This document shows positions 32,799-36,940 of a stretch of DNA of 36,940 nt, one piece after another. Below the pieces are notes generated by a model. It did not search any database and was not told where the DNA came from. It saw only the letters and a list, made by a program, of their open reading frames with translations. The stretch spans positions 1-36,940 of the forward strand of contig JAFNVH010000001.1 in the NCBI GenBank assembly GCA_017379895.1, given 5' to 3'. The position numbers were made by a program, and so were the translations under genes. Every line of letters begins with the position of its first letter. Position 1 is the first letter of the stretch. The DNA is from Rikenellaceae bacterium. Lineage in GTDB: Bacteria > Bacteroidota > Bacteroidia > Bacteroidales > Rikenellaceae.

Positions 32799-32835
32799 TC
32801 GAACAAAACGAACCAACTAAAAAACTAATACAGCG

Positions 32836-33342
32836 ATGAAAAAGATTTTTGCATTATTGCTTGGCATAGTGGCATTTATGGGTGTCGCTTCGGCGCAGAA
32901 TTATATGGTTGTAGATAGCGAGAAGATCTTCAAATCAATCAACGAGTATAACAATACATTGGTGTTCCTCGATAACTTGGCTAAGAGCTATCAGCAGCAG
33001 GTCGATGCGAAGTATCAGCAAATCGAAAACCTCTATAACAATTACCAGCAGCAGAAGGCCAATCTTTCGGCGGCAACACGTACGATACGCGAGAATGAGA
33101 TTCTCGAGAAGGAGGCTGAGGCTGTGAAATTTCAGGAGTCGATCTTCGGCAACGAGGGTGAGATGATGAAGAAGCGTATTGAACTGATTCAGCCGATTCA
33201 GGAGCGCGTGTTCAAGGCCATCGAGTCGTATGCTAAGGCTAATGGTTTCGACCTTGTGCTGGATATCGCATCGAACGCTACTATGCTTTACTATTCGCCT
33301 GCGGTAGATCGTACCGAGGCTGTGATTCAATTGGTGAAATAA
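32836..33342 (+). CDS. OmpH/Skp-family periplasmic chaperone (first copy)
   Basis: Holds unfolded outer-membrane proteins in the periplasm. The 168-residue protein has a signal peptide (MKKIFALLLGIVAFMGVASA, cleavage before QNYMV), a short beta strand (MVVDSEKIFKSI), a long charged coiled-coil hairpin (about residues 45-125, rich in Gln/Glu/Lys) and a return strand (FDLVLDIASNATMLYYS). This beta - long helical arm - beta layout is the Skp fold. It lies 37 nt after bamA and 27 nt before a second copy; the two have diverged considerably, so they may hold different clients or form mixed trimers. Confidence 0.87.
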   Translation: MKKIFALLLGIVAFMGVASAQNYMVVDSEKIFKSINEYNNTLVFLDNLAKSYQQQVDAKYQQIENLYNNYQQQKANLSAATRTIRENEILEKEAEAVKFQESIFGNEGEMMKKRIELIQPIQERVFKAIESYAKANGFDLVLDIASNATMLYYSPAVDRTEAVIQLVK

Positions 33343-33369
33343 CAATTAAAAAACTTTTAATACACAATT

Positions 33370-33882
33370 ATGAAAAAACTTATCAAGCTAACCCTTGTAG
33401 TTGCGCTGGTGCTCAGCTCGACTTCGCTTTTTGCTCAGAAAATGGGCCGTATCAATTCGCAGGAGCTGATCTCGTTGATGCCCGAAACTACTCAGATGCA
33501 AACTGATTTGCAGACTTATGCAACTGAGTTGAACGCACAGATTGAGGAGGTTCAGGTTGAGTTCAACAACAAGCTCGCTGATTTCCAGAAGAAGCAGTCG
33601 ACAATGAAGGATTTGGAGCGTCAGGTAGCTGAGAAGGAATTGAACGAGTTGAACAGCCGTTTGGCTCAGTTCCAGCAGGTAGCAAGCGAGGACTTCAACA
33701 AGAAGCAGCAGGAGTTGTTTGCTCCTATTCAGGAGAAGGCAATGGCAGCTATCGAGAAGGTTTCGAAGGCTGGTGGCTACGCAGTGGTTATCGATCTGGC
33801 AGCTGGTAGTATGATCTACATCGACGAGGCTCAGGTAACTGACCTCCTGCCCGCTGTTAAGGCAGAGTTGGGTATTAAGTAA
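33370..33882 (+). CDS. OmpH/Skp-family periplasmic chaperone (second copy)
   Basis: A 170-residue protein with a signal peptide (MKKLIKLTLVVALVLSSTSLFA, cleavage before QKMGR), the Skp N-terminal strand GRINSQELISLMPET, a long coiled-coil (about residues 45-125) and the closing strand YAVVIDLAAGSMIYID with the C-terminal DLLPAVKAELGIK. The ending is closer to classical Skp/OmpH than the first copy. It uses strongly biased codons, suggesting high expression. It is the last gene of uppS-bamA-skp-skp and is followed by a terminator 24 nt after the stop. Confidence 0.9.
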   Translation: MKKLIKLTLVVALVLSSTSLFAQKMGRINSQELISLMPETTQMQTDLQTYATELNAQIEEVQVEFNNKLADFQKKQSTMKDLERQVAEKELNELNSRLAQFQQVASEDFNKKQQELFAPIQEKAMAAIEKVSKAGGYAVVIDLAAGSMIYIDEAQVTDLLPAVKAELGIK

Positions 33883-33906
33883 TCTGCCCACTTCGCAAAG
33901 GTAAAA

Positions 33907-33933
33907 GCCGTGCCCTTCGGGGTGCGGTTTTTT
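33907..33933 (+). terminator. Terminator of the uppS-bamA-skp operon
   Basis: A 9-bp stem closed by a TTCG tetraloop (CCC-TTCG-GGG core; 33907-33915 with 33920-33928, wobbles included) followed by a T-run to 33933. Confidence 0.85.
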
Positions 33934-34049
33934 GCGCTATATTGGCATGCTTTGTTTTTGACGGGAGTTGGTTAAGGTGGGCATAATTTGTGCAACAGAA
34001 GGTCGTGAAATGTGGCAATGGAGCCACGTTCTGCAATACGCTGTTGGTT

Positions 34050-34712
34050 ATGAAATTTTCTACAATGCTTTTTGTGTCGATCTTGGTGTCGTTGGCGGCA
34101 CTGAGCGCAAGTTATGGATATGCCCGTCGGGATCTTGGAGCTCCCGATCGTCCGATGTGGGCAACGACAATCGAGGATTTAAAGCAGATTTGCGGCCTGA
34201 AACTCGCTTCGGCTGCACAATATGATCACGAAGCTGAACTGGCTCAAAACGCCGAAAATCGGCTCCAAATGCAGCTTTATAATGCGCTGGCTCACTCGGA
34301 GATGATCCACGTGCGAAATTATATGCGTGCGCTGAATAAACTCGGGAGCCGCTACGTGCGTCGGGCGCTGTCTCCCGAGATGGGCGCTGTGACAACGGGA
34401 TTTGCGCATAACATCGCCTTGGAGCGCTATTTGGTCGATGACCGTCACGAACAGTCGATAGTGTACGCGCTTGAAGATAAATCGAACTATGCAGCGCGTG
34501 TAGTAGCGTGGGCGTCGGGTAGCGATGTGAAACACATTCTGCTACTCGAACAATGCGCACTGGCTTGCGACGGGCGATGTGTTGCACCATCGGGATATGC
34601 TGTCTGCCCCGTGTGTGGTAACACGAGCGACTGCGAACACGAGGATTGCTACTGCCCGTTCTGTATGACTCCAAAAGGAGATTTTGTCCGCTTCTTGGTC
34701 GATGGCAACTAA
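34050..34712 (+). CDS. Exported rubrerythrin-like protein with degenerate di-iron site
   Basis: A 220-residue protein starting with a signal peptide (MKFSTMLFVSILVSLAALSA, cleavage around residue 25). Residues about 40-170 align by eye with the rubrerythrin four-helix bundle, and residues 183-215 form a rubredoxin-like knuckle pair (Cys186/Cys189 in CPVCG and Cys202/Cys205 in CPFC). Some metal ligands remain (Glu84 and His87 in SEMIH; Glu125; His162), but the first-helix Glu is Lys51, the second Glu of the ExxE pair is Leu128 and a third is Asp159. Rubrerythrins are normally cytosolic peroxide reductases, so an exported, ligand-poor version is odd. ATG at 34050 is chosen because it starts the signal peptide; earlier in-frame Met codons exist. 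It is a single-gene unit with a shared terminator. Confidence 0.65.
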   Translation: MKFSTMLFVSILVSLAALSASYGYARRDLGAPDRPMWATTIEDLKQICGLKLASAAQYDHEAELAQNAENRLQMQLYNALAHSEMIHVRNYMRALNKLGSRYVRRALSPEMGAVTTGFAHNIALERYLVDDRHEQSIVYALEDKSNYAARVVAWASGSDVKHILLLEQCALACDGRCVAPSGYAVCPVCGNTSDCEHEDCYCPFCMTPKGDFVRFLVDGN

Positions 34713-34724
34713 TCCTGCACAGAC

Positions 34725-34762
34725 AAAAAAGACATCCAGCCTTTCGGGGCTGGATGTCTTTT
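34725..34762. terminator. Bidirectional terminator
   Basis: GACATCCAGCC (34731-34741) pairs perfectly with GGCTGGATGTC (34748-34758). An A-run precedes it (34725-34730) and a T-run follows (34759-34762), so it can stop transcription from both sides: the rubrerythrin-like gene and the minus-strand fragment at 34789. Confidence 0.88.
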
Positions 34763-34788
34763 GTTAGATTATAATTCTTAAATCGGAA

Positions 34789-35031
34789 TTATTCACCAGG
34801 ATTGTACGATGCGGGATAGTTTACTGTTACACCATCAACAGCTGGAAGACCCTTAACAGCATACTGGTCACCACCGATAATCATACCGCACATACGGTAG
34901 TTGTAGTAGTCATAAGAAGCAGTACAGTCGTTGTAAGCATCGATGCGGCAGTTGATCACAACATTCTCGAAGTTGTAAGTAGCACCAGGCTCAGCCTGAC
35001 CAACAATACCACCACTTTGCATATCGCACAA
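34789..35031 (-). pseudogene. 3' fragment of a surface-protein gene (fragment C)
   Basis: About 75 coding-like codons (SGGIVGQAEPGATYNFENV, then YDYYNYRMCGMIIGGDQYAV) ending in a normal stop directly before the bidirectional terminator. The segment looks like the C-terminal end of a Bacteroidota adhesin-type protein, but there is no credible start: the frame opens at a TTG inside the T-tail of the upstream terminator (35030-35064). It therefore appears to be the severed tail of an older gene whose front has been lost or replaced. It may also be a reservoir for recombination. Confidence 0.6.
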
Positions 35032-35064
35032 AAAAACTGCGCCCCTCGCAATGAGGAGCGCAGT
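35030..35064 (-). terminator. Terminator for the adhesin-like gene and fragment B
   Basis: On the minus strand a 12-bp stem (35064-35053 with 35047-35036, one G-T wobble), 5-nt loop, then a run of T (35035-35030). It lies 25 nt after the stop of fragment B and directly before fragment C. Confidence 0.85.
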
Positions 35065-35088
35065 GATTAAGCTATTTTGTTACTCTTA

Positions 35089-35316
35089 TTACTTAACAGT
35101 AACATTTTCAATGTTTGAAATAACAAGAGTTGCCAGGTTGTCAGCAGTCAATGCTACGCCACCGATAGTACAGTTCTCGAAAGTAACTTCACCAACGGGT
35201 TGGAGTTCATAACCTTCTGCGAAAGTACAACCCTTAACATTTACAACATGGTTAACATCTTTGTTGGTTTGAATCGTGATAGCACCTTCATTTCCAAAGT
35301 CACCAGCTATAATCAA
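35089..35316 (-). pseudogene. 3' fragment of a surface-protein gene, in frame after a TAA stop (fragment B)
   Basis: Seventy-five codons following, without a gap and in the same phase, the TAA (35319-35317) that ends the large surface-protein gene. The peptide (GDFGNEGAITIQTNKDVN, KGCTFAEGYELQPVGEVTF, ENCTIGGVALTADN) resembles the beta-rich C-terminal end of fimbrillin/beta-helix proteins. The first codon is TTG, a weak start, so independent translation is doubtful. It is either the tail of a different allele left by recombination or an extension reached by stop-codon readthrough. Confidence 0.55.
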
Positions 35317-36940
35317 TTACATTACTACGACTGTGATATACGACTTGTCGTAATTAGTAAGCGTGCTATCAAGATAAGCCTTCATCTCAGCATTTACAAC
35401 GTAGATAGTCATTGTAGGTACTGAAGCGGCCATATTTGTGAAAGAGTTATTCTCGATTGTAAACTCAGGAGAGAGAATCTTAACCTCGGTCAAAGACTCG
35501 CAATCACGGAATGCATAAGTGCCGATATAGTTTACTGATGCAGGAATCTCAATTGATACAAGGCCTGTGTTGCGCAATACATCCTTCTCGAGACGAGTTA
35601 TACCATCAGGAATGTTGATAGATGTCAAAGAAGTACACTCTGCGAATGCACCCTCGCCAATAGTTGTAACGCTTGCAGGAATAGTTACATTAGCAAGCTT
35701 ACCACATGACTGGAATACAGCAGGACCGATCTCGGTAAGAGTGTTTGGCAATTCAACGGTTGTCAAATTAGCACACTTGCGGAATGTGCGGTTGCCTACA
35801 ACCTCGATACCCTCTCCTACAGTTGCATTTGTCAAACTTGTTCCCTCAACTATGCCACGAACAGTTGTTGCCTCATCAGCCGAAGAAGCAATTACAACCT
35901 CGCCATACTTAGCAATATAAGCAACATCGTTCCACACAAACATTGTCACCTCGCCATTATTAGTAGCAAGAGCAGTTGCAACATCAGCAGTACTCTCAGT
36001 AATTGTAGTTACATTTGCATCAGTAGCTGCATCAGCAACTCCTTCGTCAACTACATAATAACGACCACCATTCTCAATAGCTGTTTTACCAGCGGCTACA
36101 AAGTTGGCATTAGGCTTTACAGAGTACGAACCACCATTCAATACGGGAGTACCATAGTAATTCTCAATGCGACCTGTGAACGTACCCGCATTAATAGTTA
36201 CTGCACCATTTATTACAGAAGCGCCAGTTGATGCTTGGTCAGTTGCATTGTTTGCAATGTTGCCACCATTAACCTCAGCCGTACCGTCATTATATGTATA
36301 AATAGCGTGGCTCGTGAAACCTGCGATACCTGTCATATCAATGTCGGTGTTGTTCAATGTAACAACAGCCCCGCTACCATAAGAAGCCACTGCACCGTGG
36401 TACGAAGTGATCTTCGCGTTGGTGATAGTCAAGTTACCGGTGTTGTTAACTGTGTACGAAGGCCAGCTACCATCGGCATTGGGCGCACCATTCAAAGTTA
36501 CATCCTCAAGAACAGCAGTTCCTTTGTTATCAATAGCCGAGCCACCATTGTTGCCAGTCGAAGATACAGTACCATTAGAAAGATTGAAAGAAACACCCTC
36601 TGCAACATTAATTACAGCGCCTACAGATTTATGGCAATCAGCAGAAATGGTCTTGCCATTGAGGTTAACAGTCATATTAGCCTGAATATTAAGAGGCTGA
36701 GTCAAAACTACATTCTCGGTCAAAGTAACCTCGCCACCGACAGCAGCAGCCAAGTACAAAGCACTTACCTCGTAATCAGGCTCCTCATACTCAGGAACAA
36801 TCTCAACATTGATCGCAACATCGCTGGTAAACAACTGACCGAAGATATTAGTGCGGTAGTTACGCTGTACGGGTACCGAACCAACAGTGCGAGTCATTGC
36901 GTCGTTAGCATCGTTCTCGGTGTAGCCGAACTCGATCTCA
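35317..36940 (-). CDS. Fimbrillin-family surface protein with beta-helix and BspA-type LRR domains (5' end outside window)
   Basis: The frame is open to the right edge, so the start and any signal peptide are not visible; 540 codons are. The first visible part (DAMTRTVGSVPVQRNYRTNI, then FGQLFTSDVAINVEI) matches the end of fimbrillin/Mfa-type domains. Next comes a right-handed beta-helix-like region (about 160 residues, NKGTAVLEDVTLNG, NNTGNLTITNAKI, NGAVTINAGTFTG). The last 150 residues are BspA-type leucine-rich repeats (FRKCANLTTVELPNTLTEIG, FAECTSLTSINIPDGITRLE) closed by TIYVVNAEMKAYLD. Such proteins act as adhesins or surface display proteins. It ends in TAA at 35317 with no terminator of its own; fragment B follows immediately in frame. 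Confidence 0.8.
   Translation of the reverse strand, partial: EIEFGYTENDANDAMTRTVGSVPVQRNYRTNIFGQLFTSDVAINVEIVPEYEEPDYEVSALYLAAAVGGEVTLTENVVLTQPLNIQANMTVNLNGKTISADCHKSVGAVINVAEGVSFNLSNGTVSSTGNNGGSAIDNKGTAVLEDVTLNGAPNADGSWPSYTVNNTGNLTITNAKITSYHGAVASYGSGAVVTLNNTDIDMTGIAGFTSHAIYTYNDGTAEVNGGNIANNATDQASTGASVINGAVTINAGTFTGRIENYYGTPVLNGGSYSVKPNANFVAAGKTAIENGGRYYVVDEGVADAATDANVTTITESTADVATALATNNGEVTMFVWNDVAYIAKYGEVVIASSADEATTVRGIVEGTSLTNATVGEGIEVVGNRTFRKCANLTTVELPNTLTEIGPAVFQSCGKLANVTIPASVTTIGEGAFAECTSLTSINIPDGITRLEKDVLRNTGLVSIEIPASVNYIGTYAFRDCESLTEVKILSPEFTIENNSFTNMAASVPTMTIYVVNAEMKAYLDSTLTNYDKSYITVVVM

Noticed and set aside
30450..32816. A 788-codon open frame on the minus strand opposite bamA
   Set aside because: It is a codon-bias shadow: the composition is unlike a folded protein and bamA motifs are unmistakable on the other strand.
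1..36940. CRISPR arrays, insertion sequences, integrases or phage genes
   Set aside because: No regularly spaced repeats, transposase motifs or phage structural genes were seen on either strand. The only mobile-like signal is the set of 3' gene fragments at the right edge.

Overview
The window is a chromosomal stretch from a member of the Bacteroidota, most likely a gut Bacteroidales; an Alistipes-like (Rikenellaceae) source is a guess from overall gene style, not proven. The evidence is repeated Bacteroides-type promoters (TTTG or TTG, about 20 nt, then TAnnTTTG) before several genes, surface lipoproteins, a BtuG/BtuB-type vitamin B12 uptake locus, DUF4369/TlpA-type thioredoxin lipoproteins, fimbrillin-family surface proteins, and the uppS-bamA-skp-skp gene order.

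Layout. 1-3.1 kb: the 5' three quarters of aspS (minus strand), then tadA and a secreted TPR protein (plus). 3.1-11.4 kb: a cobalamin-riboswitch-led locus made of an unrecognised 178-aa cytosolic protein, a 45-aa small ORF, three surface lipoproteins (a DUF4465/BtuH-like protein with a fimbrillin-like front half, a PKD-repeat protein, and the BtuG propeller) and the BtuB TonB-dependent transporter. It ends at a hairpin terminator beside tRNA-Arg(TCT). 11.7-13.0 kb: an NCS2 nucleobase permease. 13.1-19.8 kb: a nucleotide-sugar operon (membrane-bound UDP-sugar 4,6-dehydratase, UDP-glucose dehydrogenase, UDP-glucuronate 4-epimerase, a two-domain DRE-TIM aldolase, and a CMP-sugar cytidylyltransferase) with no glycosyltransferase. 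19.9-24.3 kb: coaD, lpxD, a TlpA-like lipoprotein, ruvC, and a thioredoxin-fold paralogue that has lost its CXXC. 24.3-24.5 kb: tRNA-Arg(ACG) with a textbook promoter and terminator. 24.5-28.3 kb: a minus-strand operon pdxJ - SGNH hydrolase - cca - secreted unknown. 28.3-33.9 kb: nadK, then uppS-bamA-skp-skp (envelope biogenesis). 34.0-34.7 kb: an exported, degenerate rubrerythrin-like protein. 34.8-36.9 kb: the 3' part of a fimbrillin-family/beta-helix/leucine-rich-repeat surface protein (minus, running off the right edge), followed by two further 3' gene fragments.

How it works together. The B12 locus forms an outer-membrane capture and import station: surface lipoproteins bind cobalamin and pass it to BtuB, and the riboswitch probably shuts expression down when B12 is plentiful. 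The inner-membrane BtuFCD transporter is not in this window. tadA, tRNA-Arg(ACG) and cca are linked biochemically: TadA makes inosine-34 in that tRNA, and neither tRNA gene encodes its 3' CCA. Most promising for novelty are the riboswitch-led unknown gene and small ORF, the fimbrillin-DUF4465 fusion, the aldolase-cytidylyltransferase pair, the degenerate thioredoxin and rubrerythrin proteins, and the tandem 3' ends of adhesin-like genes at the right edge. All homology calls were made by reading motifs; no database search was run.
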